DNA of 38,785 nt from Planctomycetota bacterium (GTDB lineage: Bacteria; Planctomycetota; SZUA-567). The position numbers were made by a program, and so were the translations under genes. The notes under the pieces are model-generated. The model did no database searches, was not told where the DNA came from, and was given only the letters and a program-made list of their open reading frames with translations. Positions 7,823-15,050 of the stretch are shown here, piece by piece. How positions within the stretch are numbered: the first letter of the stretch is position 1; every line of letters starts with the position of its first letter. The stretch covers positions 1 to 38,785 of the forward strand of contig JAGUZQ010000104.1 of assembly GCA_020060765.1 (NCBI GenBank). Reading direction: 5' to 3'.

Positions 7823-8890
7823 TTACTTTCTCCCGTTTTCGGATGTGGGCAGCGACACGCGGTTAAAGCCGACAGCCAGCGCCATGTACCGTTCGCCGCT
7901 GTCGATATTCTTTACGTAGATCAGGTCGCCTTCGCGCGCGTCGCCCAAAGCGAGGGCGTAATGCTGGATGTGGATGTCTCCCACCCAGGTGTCGACGTCG
8001 ACCTGGGAGCCGCGCCTGATGACCAGCGGCGTCTGCAGATCGCCCAGACGCAAAGCGTCGTTGGCGCGCAGATACTTGGAAGCCTGGCAGCCTTCCACCT
8101 GCTTGTTTTCCGGCGGCAGATAACTTGCCCCGCCGCCGAGATTCTGCTTCATCACCGCCACGTCGGCGGCTGAAACCAGTTCGCCCTTGCGCAGGTCGCG
8201 CTGCAACACCAGCACGTCAGCCCGCACCACGGCGACAATCTGCGCTTCGGTCGCGAAGGAAACCGCGCCCGAGGCGTCTATTGTCTTGAACTTCACGAAA
8301 GCCTGTCCCGGCAACTGGCCGGAGCGGATTTTGTTTACTTCCAGCGTTTTGGATTTCTCCGGCAGGCCGTTCACAATCCGCCGCACCTCGACCTCGGTTT
8401 CCAGGTCGGTGCGATTCAGGCTCATGCGCAAATATGTTTCCACCGCGCCTGCGATTTCTCGCTTGTCTTCTTTTTCACGGTCAAGCGTTTCCTTTTCGAC
8501 GGCAAGCTTTTTCAGTTCTTCCTGTTCTCCTGCGTCTGGCTTAGTCGCTACGGAGCTGGCGGATTTAGCATTATTATTGTTGCGGGAAATCAACACTGTC
8601 TCAGCGCCGGTGAATTCGACCCCAGCCGACAGCCCCAGCTGGGCGAGGCGACGGGAAATATAGTCGCGAGTGATTTCGCGCCTGTCGCCGGGTTCAGGTG
8701 CGAGGCCGAGAAAAACCTTGCGCACACGCGCGGCGCTTTCCTCGTCGCCAGAGATTTTCGCGATGTCATCGAGGCGCACGTATTCGTCCTGGCAAAGAGC
8801 TGCCTGGCGCAACTCCACCGTCACGTCGGCTTGAGCCGCGCTGGCGAGCGAGAGAACGAACAGAATTGAGAACATCAGTTTTTGTTTCAT
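7823..8890 (-). CDS. flgA: P-ring assembly chaperone FlgA with SAF domain and charged insertion
   Basis: FlgA is the periplasmic chaperone for FlgI polymerisation. The 355-residue product has a signal peptide (LMFSILFVLSLASAAQA) and a C-terminal SAF/FlgA domain starting at about residue 225 (VLVLQRDLRKGELVSAADVA), ending with 'HYALALGDAREGDLIYVKN', where family members usually have the 'A-l-e-d-G-a-x-G-x-x-I-x-V-x-N' motif. It is longer than E. coli FlgA (219). Part of the excess is a lysine/glutamate-rich, coiled-coil-like stretch at about 115-150 (EELKKLAVEKETLDREKEDK). The gene lies between flgG and flgH. Confidence 0.9.
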   Translation of the reverse strand: MKQKLMFSILFVLSLASAAQADVTVELRQAALCQDEYVRLDDIAKISGDEESAARVRKVFLGLAPEPGDRREITRDYISRRLAQLGLSAGVEFTGAETVLISRNNNNAKSASSVATKPDAGEQEELKKLAVEKETLDREKEDKREIAGAVETYLRMSLNRTDLETEVEVRRIVNGLPEKSKTLEVNKIRSGQLPGQAFVKFKTIDASGAVSFATEAQIVAVVRADVLVLQRDLRKGELVSAADVAVMKQNLGGGASYLPPENKQVEGCQASKYLRANDALRLGDLQTPLVIRRGSQVDVDTWVGDIHIQHYALALGDAREGDLIYVKNIDSGERYMALAVGFNRVSLPTSENGRK

Positions 8891-8933
8891 CGGAAAATCC
8901 CTTTTGCCACCGTCAATCCGTTAAGCTAAAGCC

Positions 8934-9740
8934 CTACCTCTTGAGGCTGTTCACCGTCTGCAACATTTCATCGGAAGCCTGGATGCTGCGGGAGTTGAAT
9001 TCGTAAGACCTCTGCGCGGCAATCATGTTGACCATCTCGCTGATCGCGTCCACGTTGGAGGTTTCCAGCCACCCCGACTGAACCGAACCGAAACCCGCGT
9101 CGCCGGGATTGCCGGTCGTGACCGCGCCGGAGGCAGGGGTTTCCATCCAGAGGTTCAGACCGATAGGCTGCAACCCGGCGGGATTCTGGAAAGTGTGAAG
9201 CTGAATCCGCGCCAGTTCCACCGGCGCCTGCCCTTGAGCGGGAGTGTACATCACCCTGCCCTCGGCAGTAATGGTCAACTCGGTCGCGCTGGCGGGGATG
9301 CCGGTAATAGGCGGGTTCATCCGCAGGCCGTCGGAAGTGGTTAACTCACCCTCGTTGTTCTTGATAAAGTTTCCGTCGCGGGTGTAGGCGACGGTGCCGT
9401 CGGGGCGGGTGACAGAGAAAAAGTTCCGGGCGCTGTTGCCACCGTCCACTATCATCAGGTTGGTGGTGATATTGGTCTCGGTCGCGCCGCCTTGGGTGAA
9501 GATGGGAGCGATAGCGCCTACCTTAACGCCATGGCCGATCTCGATGCCGACCGGCACGTTGGCGTCGCCGCCCTGCACTCCGGCGGAACGCACGCTCTGA
9601 TAAAACAAATCCTGGAAATTGACGTGGCGTTTCTTATAACCGTTGGTGTTGACGTTGGTCAGGTCGTTGGCGATGCTGTCGATGTTGGTCTGCTGGGCGC
9701 GCATTCCGGTCGCCGCGCTCCATAAGGCACGAATCATCAT
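8934..9740 (-). CDS. flgG: Flagellar distal rod protein FlgG
   Basis: FlgG polymerises into the distal rod, which crosses the periplasm and outer rings. The 268-residue product starts with the signature 'MIRALWSAATGMRAQQTNID' and 'SIANDLTNVNTNGYKKRHVN'. It has the 'GDGTVAYTRDGNF'-type central motif (DGTVAYTRDGNFIKN) and the C-terminal helix 'SEMVNMIAAQRSYEFNSR', all diagnostic of FlgG rather than FlgF. The length equals the family norm (260-265). The ATG pair at 9740/9737 follows an AAGGAA site; either may be used. It is second in the operon, after flgF, with a 17-base spacer. Confidence 0.97.
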   Translation of the reverse strand: MMIRALWSAATGMRAQQTNIDSIANDLTNVNTNGYKKRHVNFQDLFYQSVRSAGVQGGDANVPVGIEIGHGVKVGAIAPIFTQGGATETNITTNLMIVDGGNSARNFFSVTRPDGTVAYTRDGNFIKNNEGELTTSDGLRMNPPITGIPASATELTITAEGRVMYTPAQGQAPVELARIQLHTFQNPAGLQPIGLNLWMETPASGAVTTGNPGDAGFGSVQSGWLETSNVDAISEMVNMIAAQRSYEFNSRSIQASDEMLQTVNSLKR

Positions 9741-9757
9741 GGCTTTATTCCTTTCTC

Positions 9758-10552
9758 TTATGCCGTCGCCGCGATGCGCCGCACGGTCTGTCCCAGGGTT
9801 TCGTCCTGCATGGTCAGGAATTTCATGTTAGTGTCGTAGGTGCGGTGCCCCTCAATCATGCTGGCCATCTCCATGATTGAATTCGTGGCGCTGTCCTCCA
9901 GCGCGCCGCTGCGCAGAATCGCCTGCGACGGCTCGAATACCACCGCATTGCCCTCGTTCTGGAACTCGTTGTCGCCCAGCTTGTGCAGGGTGGCGAGGGT
10001 GTCGGTACGGGCGCGTACTACTCCGAGGCGGCCAAGTTCCGCATTAGTGCCGACCTCGCGGATCACGCCGCCTTCGTCGATTTCGACCGGGCTATTGGTA
10101 GTGAAGGTGATCGGCGCGCCGCCTCCGTCCAGCACTTGCGCGCCGCTGGCGGTGCGCAAGGTTCCGTCGCTGGCGACGGTGAAGTTGCCGTCGCGGGTGT
10201 AGGAAATATCGTCCGCGCCTTCGTTGCGCACCAGGAAAAAGCTGGTGTAATCAGGCTGGCGCGCGTCATCCAGCGCGACATTCAGCGGATTATCGGTGGT
10301 GCGGAATGAACCTGTCTGGAAATCGCTGACCGTACGGTCAAGCCAGACGCCGCCGCCGGTCTTTTCCAGCACGCCGTCGATCTCGGTGCGGTGCCCCGGC
10401 TGCAATACGCTTTCAGCCGGTACTTCGCGGTAAATAGTCCAGTCCGGCTTGAACCCGGTGCTGTTGGCGTTAGCGAGGTTGTTGGCGATAGTCGCGTGCC
10501 GCGCCGACTGCACCAACGCCCCCATCGTGGAGAGATACATTCCATAAATCAT
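9758..10552 (-). CDS. flgF: Flagellar proximal rod protein FlgF
   Basis: The 264-residue product is a flagellar rod/hook-family protein with the N-terminal helix 'HATIANNLANANSTGFKPDW', a central 'DDISYTRDGNFTVASDGTL' and a C-terminal helix 'NSIMEMASMIEGHRTYDTNM'. Together with an adjacent, more canonical FlgG, this identifies it as FlgF, a proximal rod component. The ATG at 10552 has AAAGGA seven bases upstream. It is the first gene of the rod/ring/junction operon. The 380-base leader before it contains a possible structured RNA and a sigma-54-like motif. Confidence 0.93.
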   Translation of the reverse strand: MIYGMYLSTMGALVQSARHATIANNLANANSTGFKPDWTIYREVPAESVLQPGHRTEIDGVLEKTGGGVWLDRTVSDFQTGSFRTTDNPLNVALDDARQPDYTSFFLVRNEGADDISYTRDGNFTVASDGTLRTASGAQVLDGGGAPITFTTNSPVEIDEGGVIREVGTNAELGRLGVVRARTDTLATLHKLGDNEFQNEGNAVVFEPSQAILRSGALEDSATNSIMEMASMIEGHRTYDTNMKFLTMQDETLGQTVRRIAATA

Positions 10553-10599
10553 GTTCCAATCCTTTCACCAGCTATGCGAAACTTGTCCGGCAATAGTAA

Positions 10600-10615
10600 T
10601 CCAATTGCCGTGCCA
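10600..10615 (-). promoter_or_regulatory. Sigma-54-like promoter upstream of flgF
   Basis: On the minus strand the sequence TGGCACGGCAATTGGA matches the sigma-54 consensus TGGCAC-N5-TTGCA except that the -12 GC reads GG. The correct 10-base spacing is kept. It lies about 50 bases before the flgF start. Sigma-54 controls early or middle flagellar genes in many bacteria. The mismatch falls in an invariant position, so confidence is low. Confidence 0.3.
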
Positions 10616-10715
10616 TCCGGTTTTTGTTGAAAAAGATTTTATTTCAGGAATGCAAGCGCTTTATGGATAGGAAGTTACAGTTAGTATACAGATTGCTGAT
10701 GTTTGAAATGAATAC

Positions 10716-10782
10716 ATCCCGGCGAGGCAAGCCAGCAGTAGCTACCGGCTTTAACTGCCATGAGCGGCAGATTTTGCCGGAT
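10716..10782. ncRNA. Possible three-way-junction structured RNA in the flgF leader
   Basis: An outer stem pairs ATCCCGGC (10716-10723) with GCCGGAT (10776-10782), with one bulged C. It encloses two hairpins: 10731-10749 (GCCAGC...GCT...GGC with an internal bulge) and 10755-10770 (CTGCC, six-base loop, GGCAG). On the minus strand this would be in the leader of the flgF operon, about 165-230 bases upstream of the start codon. The layout of one closing stem and two docked hairpins resembles the plan of class-I c-di-GMP riboswitches, but the conserved bases of that class are not present. Function is unknown. Confidence 0.35.
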
Positions 10783-10932
10783 CAGGTTACCCCAGGATGA
10801 GTGCAGAAAATGTGTAAGGATAGCGCTGTTTTTGGTCAGAAGGCGCTCGCCCTAGACTCTGGCTCGCGAAAGTCGAAGAAGTTGCGTGTCAAGAAACCTG
10901 TCAGCGATTACATGATGATTTCGGCACGGAGT

Positions 10933-11118
10933 TCAGGCGTAAACGTCGATGATCTGTCCGGCGATTGCCATTTTTTGGGCAGAAATCTGGTTTTCGATGC
11001 CGACGGAAAGCAGGGTTTCGACCATGTCGGCCTGCATTTCTGAAGAGGCTTTCAGCACGCTGATGATTGCGTCCTGCGCGACCGGCAGCGATGCGGAACC
11101 CGCGGCGGAAACATCCAT
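10933..11118 (-). CDS. Small YjfB-like putative motility protein
   Basis: This 61-residue protein begins M-D-V-S and is a single predicted helical hairpin. It has 'AIISVLKASSEMQADMVETL' followed by 'NQISAQKMAIAGQIIDVYA', the pattern of the YjfB motility protein family (about 60 residues, starting MDVS/MDIS, with V/I-L-K-x-x-x-x-x-Q). Members are often found near flagellar genes; their biochemical role is not established. The ATG has an AGGAGA site five bases upstream. A near-consensus sigma-28 promoter lies directly in front, which independently links the gene to the late flagellar regulon. It is on the same strand as the flgF operon but 380 bases upstream of it. Confidence 0.7.
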   Translation of the reverse strand: MDVSAAGSASLPVAQDAIISVLKASSEMQADMVETLLSVGIENQISAQKMAIAGQIIDVYA

Positions 11119-11154
11119 GTCTTTCTCCTGTGGTAGACAGTCCCTACAGGAATA

Positions 11155-11181
11155 TTAGCGGACGCGGTGGGGAAAACTTTA
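11155..11181 (-). promoter_or_regulatory. Sigma-28 (FliA) promoter of the YjfB-like gene
   Basis: On the minus strand the sequence reads TAAAGTTT-N11-TCCGCTAA. The FliA consensus is TAAAGTTT-N11-GCCGATAA: the -35 is identical, the spacer is exact, and six of eight -10 bases match. The start codon lies about 36 bases downstream of the -10, leaving a short leader with the ribosome binding site. Confidence 0.7.
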
Positions 11182-11189
11182 GAGCAAAT

Positions 11190-12152
11190 TCATCTTTCCC
11201 GGATCAGAAGACGTGTATCGATTCTTTTCGTGAGCAGAACGCTTTCTATTTCCGCCAGAAAACGCGGCGCGTCGCCGTGATAACCGGCAGTCGGTTTCAG
11301 ACCGGGCAGCTCTTTTTGAAAAAACCGGTTCAGGTCTGCCATGAAACATTCGCGCAGATACTTGGCCATGATACTGGCCAGCGCTACCGGGAAGGATTGC
11401 CCGTCTGCCCGAGGCATGAATTCCATGCGGAAAATTCCGCCCCGCCGCCGCACCGTATACGCCGACAACTCCGCGCCCGCCGCTTCCTCTTCGATCCACG
11501 CACCGGGAAAGAGATTGCTCAGAAACGGCAGGTAGTCGTTCCTGCCGCCCTGTTTGTCGACCGTGACGTAAACGTGCTCGTCGGGAAATGATTCCTCGAT
11601 TGCGACCAGATGCGCGCCAGTGCGTTCCAGCACAGCCTCGGATTTATTCAGCCCCATGTCGAAACGCCGGTTCAGATTTCCCGCCAGCGCGATGTCAGCC
11701 GCGAGCGAAGCGACGGTCACTCCCGCCGCCGCGCAAGCCACTTTCAATCGCGCGGATGAATCGCTCAGTTCCATGACCGGAACCAGCGCAGGCACGTCCC
11801 ATACCGCGTCGACGTACCAGGGATATTCGTACAGTGAGTCAAACGCCTCGCCAGCATTGAGCAGCCGCAACAGCTCCTCACGGCTGACCGGCGCGAGGTC
11901 AGGCAGTTGCGACAGAAAGGAGAAAAAGGTTTTTTCCAGCCCCGCCACGCCGCCCAGCTTGTGCGCGACCTTACTGTCGGCCACCAGCAGGCGGTCGTCG
12001 CCTTTGCGTTTTTTCGCGGTTACGGAATTTTCCAGCAGATGCCAGAGAGAGGGTAGTACCGTCGCATCCGGCACGCGGAACGCCGCGCGGCACACGCACA
12101 GTGGCCCCAGCGCCGGGCCGAGACCGGCTTCGTCTATACCGGCAAGTATCAT
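11190..12152 (-). CDS. Divergent RNase HII-like protein with central insertion
   Basis: The N-terminus 'AGIDEAGLGPALGPL' matches the RNase HII signature G-(I/V)-D-E-A-G-R-G-(P/C)-x-x-G-P, with R replaced by L (D7, E8). 'VADSKV' at 57-62 matches the 'L-x-D-S-K' motif, D199 lies in 'TVDKQGG', and 'SIMAKYLRE' (260-268) matches 'S-I-x-A-K-V-x-R-D' with the last aspartate replaced by glutamate. RNase HII cleaves RNA in RNA-DNA hybrids and at single ribonucleotides. At 320 residues it is over 100 longer than typical RNase HII; most of the excess is at about 85-185. The carboxylates are conserved, so activity is plausible, but it may be a specialised paralogue. The ATG directly follows the pyrH stop, so the genes are co-transcribed. 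Confidence 0.75.
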   Translation of the reverse strand: MILAGIDEAGLGPALGPLCVCRAAFRVPDATVLPSLWHLLENSVTAKKRKGDDRLLVADSKVAHKLGGVAGLEKTFFSFLSQLPDLAPVSREELLRLLNAGEAFDSLYEYPWYVDAVWDVPALVPVMELSDSSARLKVACAAAGVTVASLAADIALAGNLNRRFDMGLNKSEAVLERTGAHLVAIEESFPDEHVYVTVDKQGGRNDYLPFLSNLFPGAWIEEEAAGAELSAYTVRRRGGIFRMEFMPRADGQSFPVALASIMAKYLRECFMADLNRFFQKELPGLKPTAGYHGDAPRFLAEIESVLLTKRIDTRLLIRER

Positions 12153-12875
12153 CTATTCTGGCTTTTCCAGCGCCACGAAGGTGCCGACGTTCTCCCCCTT
12201 GATAGCCCTGATCGAATTTCCTTCGGTTTTCAGGGAGTAGACCATGATGGGCAGGTTGTTTTCCCGGCAGAGGGTAAAGGCGGTGGCGTCCATGACGCGG
12301 AGTCGTTTATTCAGGGCTTCATCGAAGGTGAGGAAATCATATTTCTCGGCGGTGGGATCCTTTTCCGGATCGGCGGTGTAGATGCCGTCCACCTTGGTAG
12401 CCTTGAGCAGGATATCGCATTCCAGTTCGGTGGCGCGGAGAGCCGCGGCAGTGTCGGTGGTGAAATAGGGATTGCCGGTGCCTCCGGCGAGGATGACGAT
12501 GCGCCCCTTTTCCATATGCCGCAGGGCGCGGCGGCGGATAAACGGCTCCACCACCTGGCTGGCCTCGATGGAGGAGAGGACGCGTGTGGGATAACCCATC
12601 GCCTCGATGGCGCTTTGCAGGGCGAGGGCGTTGATGATGGTGGCGAGCATCCCCATGTAGTCGGCGGTGCCGCGCTCGATGCCCAGGTCGGCGGTGTCGG
12701 CGCCGCGCAGGAAGTTGCCTGCGCCGATGACGATAGCGAGTTCGCTGCCGGCGGCGGCGATATCGCGCGCCTCGTTAGCGATCCGGTGGATGGCTTTCTG
12801 GTCGAGTCCCTGGCCGCTCTCGCCTCCGAACACCTCGCCGGAAAGTTTCAGCATTACCCTGTTATAGATTCCCAC
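12153..12875 (-). CDS. pyrH: UMP kinase PyrH
   Basis: PyrH phosphorylates UMP to UDP with ATP in the cytoplasm, an essential step of pyrimidine nucleotide supply. Visible motifs are 'LKLSGEVFGG' near the N-terminus, 'VIGAGNFLRG', 'DYMGMLATIINALALQ', 'GTGNPYFTTDTAAALRA' and 'LLKATKVDGIYTADP', all diagnostic of the bacterial UMP kinase family. The start is placed at GTG 12875 because AGGAGG lies seven bases upstream. The in-frame ATG at 12893 would put that site inside the coding region. This gives 240 residues, the family norm. Unlike the common tsf-pyrH-frr order, it is followed by an RNase HII-like gene. A sigma-70-like promoter is at 12931-12959. Confidence 0.97.
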   Translation of the reverse strand: MGIYNRVMLKLSGEVFGGESGQGLDQKAIHRIANEARDIAAAGSELAIVIGAGNFLRGADTADLGIERGTADYMGMLATIINALALQSAIEAMGYPTRVLSSIEASQVVEPFIRRRALRHMEKGRIVILAGGTGNPYFTTDTAAALRATELECDILLKATKVDGIYTADPEKDPTAEKYDFLTFDEALNKRLRVMDATAFTLCRENNLPIMVYSLKTEGNSIRAIKGENVGTFVALEKPE

Positions 12876-12930
12876 AAGCGCGCCTCCTGGCATGAGCTAT
12901 TTATGAGTGTCACCAAGCAAATTGGAGAAA

Positions 12931-12959
12931 ATTCTACAGGTAATCGCCTTGGCAGGCAA
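12931..12959 (-). promoter_or_regulatory. Sigma-70-like promoter of pyrH
   Basis: On the minus strand TTGCCT (12954-12959), a 17-base spacer and TAGAAT (12931-12936) form a good -35/-10 pair about 55 bases before the GTG start. Confidence 0.6.
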
Positions 12960-12979
12960 GTACCGTTCGGGTTTTCGTG

Positions 12980-13005
12980 AAAAAAACTGTGTGTGCCGCA
13001 CTCAG
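12980..13005 (-). terminator. Rho-independent terminator after the AraC-family gene
   Basis: On the minus strand CTGAGTG pairs with CACACAG (one A-A mismatch, five-base loop), followed by seven T. The 5' arm overlaps the stop codon of the AraC gene. Confidence 0.6.
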
Positions 13006-13829
13006 TGAGGGCAGCAGGCGCCGGGATTGCCGAAAGACTGGCCGCCACGGCGGCGGTAGTCGGAAGGGTTGATGCCGGTCTGTTTCTTGAAAACTTTCGT
13101 GAAGTGGCTGAAAGAATTGAAGCCGATGTCCACGGCGATGCCGGTGATTGGCATGGTGCTTTCCACCAGCAGCCATTTGGCGCGGTTGATCCTGATCTCG
13201 CTCAGGCGCTCCACCAGCGACTTGCCGGTCGACGCGCGAAACAGCCGCGCCAAATGGGAGGAGGAAAGATTGACCGCCTCTGCCAGATCCTCTCGGCTGA
13301 TGGCGCGGTGGAGATTGCGCTGCATGAAAGCCTCGGCGCGCTCGGAAATGTCCTGCCGGTAGCGCGCGTTCAACGGAGAGAGCGATGGGGGGGCGTTGCG
13401 GCGGCAGTGGCGGCAGAGGCCGATCAGGATTCGCACCAGCAGGGCGTGGACGAGGTGGTCGGTGTCGGCTCCGCCGATGGCGCGCAGTTCCCCGATCAGC
13501 GCGTGCAGGTCGGGACGCAGTTCCTCGGGCAGGGCCAACTTGCGGTCGCAGGCGCCGGAAAAATCCAGCCCCGTGTTTTCGAAAATCGCGTTGAAATATC
13601 CTGGCGCTTTTTTGCCGCAGCGGGGCGAACGTTCCTTGCCCGGAGAGATCAGCACCAAGTCCTCCGGGTCGAGGTCGAATTCCTGGCCGTCAAGATAATA
13701 TCTGACCTGCCCGTGCAGAACCAGATAAATCTGATGCACGTTATGGCTATGCTTCTCCACCTGATAATTCCTGCCCTGTTCGGCATAGGAAAGCGTGCGC
13801 AGTTTAAGGGGGTAGGCCGGAGTCTGCAT
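13002..13829 (-). CDS. AraC-family transcriptional regulator
   Basis: The 275-residue product has an N-terminal cupin-like sensing domain (about 20-75; 'KHSHNVHQIYLVLHGQVRYY' and 'LVLISPGKER'). Its C-terminal AraC double helix-turn-helix lies at about 165-262 ('SREDLAEAVNLSSSHLARLF', then 'ITGIAVDIGFNSFSHFTKVF' and 'GINPSDYRR'). The cupin suggests a small ligand such as a sugar, but none can be named. The ATG is three bases after the stop of the upstream secreted-protein gene, with AGGAA in between. The two genes therefore form an operon driven from 14957-14985. The C-terminus ends in a C-C-P-H motif, which is unusual but may have no function. Confidence 0.93.
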   Translation of the reverse strand: MQTPAYPLKLRTLSYAEQGRNYQVEKHSHNVHQIYLVLHGQVRYYLDGQEFDLDPEDLVLISPGKERSPRCGKKAPGYFNAIFENTGLDFSGACDRKLALPEELRPDLHALIGELRAIGGADTDHLVHALLVRILIGLCRHCRRNAPPSLSPLNARYRQDISERAEAFMQRNLHRAISREDLAEAVNLSSSHLARLFRASTGKSLVERLSEIRINRAKWLLVESTMPITGIAVDIGFNSFSHFTKVFKKQTGINPSDYRRRGGQSFGNPGACCPH

Positions 13830-13832
13830 GGG

Positions 13833-14921
13833 TCATTCCTCGCGTTTATTCGGGGAGGTAGTTTTTTCCCTGGCCGGGAGAAAAACCTGTAGCGGCGGCA
13901 GCGGTGGCAACGCGCCTCCTTCCTCGACCACGTCAGGCTGCTTTTCGTCCAGCGAAGCGGCGGGACTGGCCGGAGCGGCGGGGCGGGCGGGAGTTTCGTT
14001 TTCTGTCAGTGAAGCGGAGCTTGCGGTCTGGACAGGCGGAGGAATAACTTCCGGCACTTCCTGCAAAATGCCGACTTCCGCCAGTTCCAGCAAGCCAGCC
14101 ACTATCGCCGCCATTTCCTCCCGATGCAGCAACCGCTTCACCTCGACCTGCGGCAAGACACCGATGCCTCGACTCGCCGCCAGCAGAGCGCGTAAAAATA
14201 TTTTCGCAGTTTCTGTTTTCAGTTCAGTTTTCTTTTTTTCTTCTTCAGTCAAATTTTCGTAGCGATACCAGAACCAGACCGCGCGGCAGAGTTTTCCGCA
14301 CGCCGTGTTTTCCTCCGGTAACCGCCGAAAAGGAACGGAGCGGGACGAAAGCAGATTTTTAGCGACATATTCGTCGCCAAGCCGATCCGCGGCCAGACGG
14401 ACAACGGAAGTTTCACCCGGCCTGTTTTCCCGCAAGGCATAAGTCAGTAAAACGAAAGCGGCCTGGGCGCAGGCTTCGGCATGGGGATCGTCATCAAGAA
14501 GTGGCGCACACTGCCCGGCGGCGCGCAGGCCGGGTTCGGGATTGGCGGCATACGCCAGAGCCAGCGGAATCGCCGCCAGCAGCGCATCCGGCTTTGGGGT
14601 TTCGCTAAGATCTTCTGCAGGAATAGTTTTGTCCCCGCGCGCGGCTTTGGCGAAAAATAAAGCATCGGCCTGACGGAAAGCGCGGGCAACGGCTGCCTGT
14701 TTTGACAGGTCAAGCTGGAACGTGCGGAGAAATTCCTCGCGGATAAAACCGCTTTCGCGCAACAGCAGATTATAAAAGGACGGGAGGAATTCCTTCGCTT
14801 CACTGCCCATCAGCGAGGCCGTGACTGCCGCGCGGAGGCGCTGACTGTCAATCGCTTCGTCTTCTGCCCAAGCAGGCAAGGCTGCAAACATCAGCGCTGT
14901 AAAAATAACCGCAAGTTTCAT
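13833..14921 (-). CDS. Secreted protein of unknown function
   Basis: I do not recognise this family. The 362-residue product starts with a clear Sec signal peptide (KLAVIFTALMFAALPAWA, cleaved before E-D-E). A mostly helical, alanine/leucine-rich body follows to about residue 285, reminiscent of helical-repeat scaffolds. It contains cysteines in 'ACGKLCRAVWFWYRYENL'. The last ~75 residues are low-complexity, rich in P, A, S and E (PPPVQT, ARPAAPASPAAS), likely disordered. The ATG at 14921 is preferred over an upstream in-frame TTG. It is co-transcribed with the AraC regulator downstream, so that regulator may control it or nearby genes. It diverges from trpF. Confidence 0.6.
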   Translation of the reverse strand: MKLAVIFTALMFAALPAWAEDEAIDSQRLRAAVTASLMGSEAKEFLPSFYNLLLRESGFIREEFLRTFQLDLSKQAAVARAFRQADALFFAKAARGDKTIPAEDLSETPKPDALLAAIPLALAYAANPEPGLRAAGQCAPLLDDDPHAEACAQAAFVLLTYALRENRPGETSVVRLAADRLGDEYVAKNLLSSRSVPFRRLPEENTACGKLCRAVWFWYRYENLTEEEKKKTELKTETAKIFLRALLAASRGIGVLPQVEVKRLLHREEMAAIVAGLLELAEVGILQEVPEVIPPPVQTASSASLTENETPARPAAPASPAASLDEKQPDVVEEGGALPPLPPLQVFLPAREKTTSPNKREE

Positions 14922-14956
14922 CGCGTTATCCAATTAAAATCAGGTAAGTAATAAAA

Positions 14957-14985
14957 ATTCTATCCGGCTAAAGTTGAGAAGTCAA
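14957..14985 (-). promoter_or_regulatory. Sigma-70-like promoter of the secreted-protein/AraC operon
   Basis: On the minus strand TTGACT (14980-14985), a 17-base spacer and TAGAAT (14957-14962) form a strong promoter about 36 bases from the start codon. Its -35 lies four bases from the -35 of the divergent trpF promoter. Confidence 0.65.
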
Positions 14986-14989
14986 GCCT

Positions 14990-15018
14990 TTGCCCTGACG
15001 GTAGCGAATCGGTATAAT
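14990..15018 (+). promoter_or_regulatory. Sigma-70-like promoter of trpF
   Basis: TTGCCC (14990-14995), a 17-base spacer and a perfect TATAAT (15013-15018) lie about 33 bases before the trpF start codon. No leader peptide or attenuator hairpin fits in the short 5' leader. Confidence 0.7.
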
Positions 15019-15050
15019 AGGCGGCAGATTAAAATCACGGAGGAGGCAGG

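Larger units (their letters stand above)
10553..10932. other. 380-base leader between the YjfB-like gene and flgF, no gene seen
   Basis: No convincing coding region is visible. The spacer holds three non-coding signals, described separately: a sigma-54-like motif at 10600-10615, a short inverted repeat overlapping it (10588-10594 and 10604-10610), and a possible three-stem RNA at 10716-10782. The part from about 10620 to 10710 is A/T-rich. Nothing recognisable is visible from 10790 to 10930, and no sigma-70 promoter stands out. Confidence 0.6.

Noticed and set aside
10716..10782. Class-I c-di-GMP riboswitch before flgF
   Set aside because: The fold plan is similar, but the conserved GCAAA/GACGCAAAGCC junctions, the GNRA loop and the GGGTTACCG tail are absent. 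I keep it only as an unassigned structured RNA candidate.
12876..12893. Upstream ATG as start of pyrH
   Set aside because: It would place the AGGAGG ribosome binding site inside the coding region; GTG 12875 fits the spacing and the family length.
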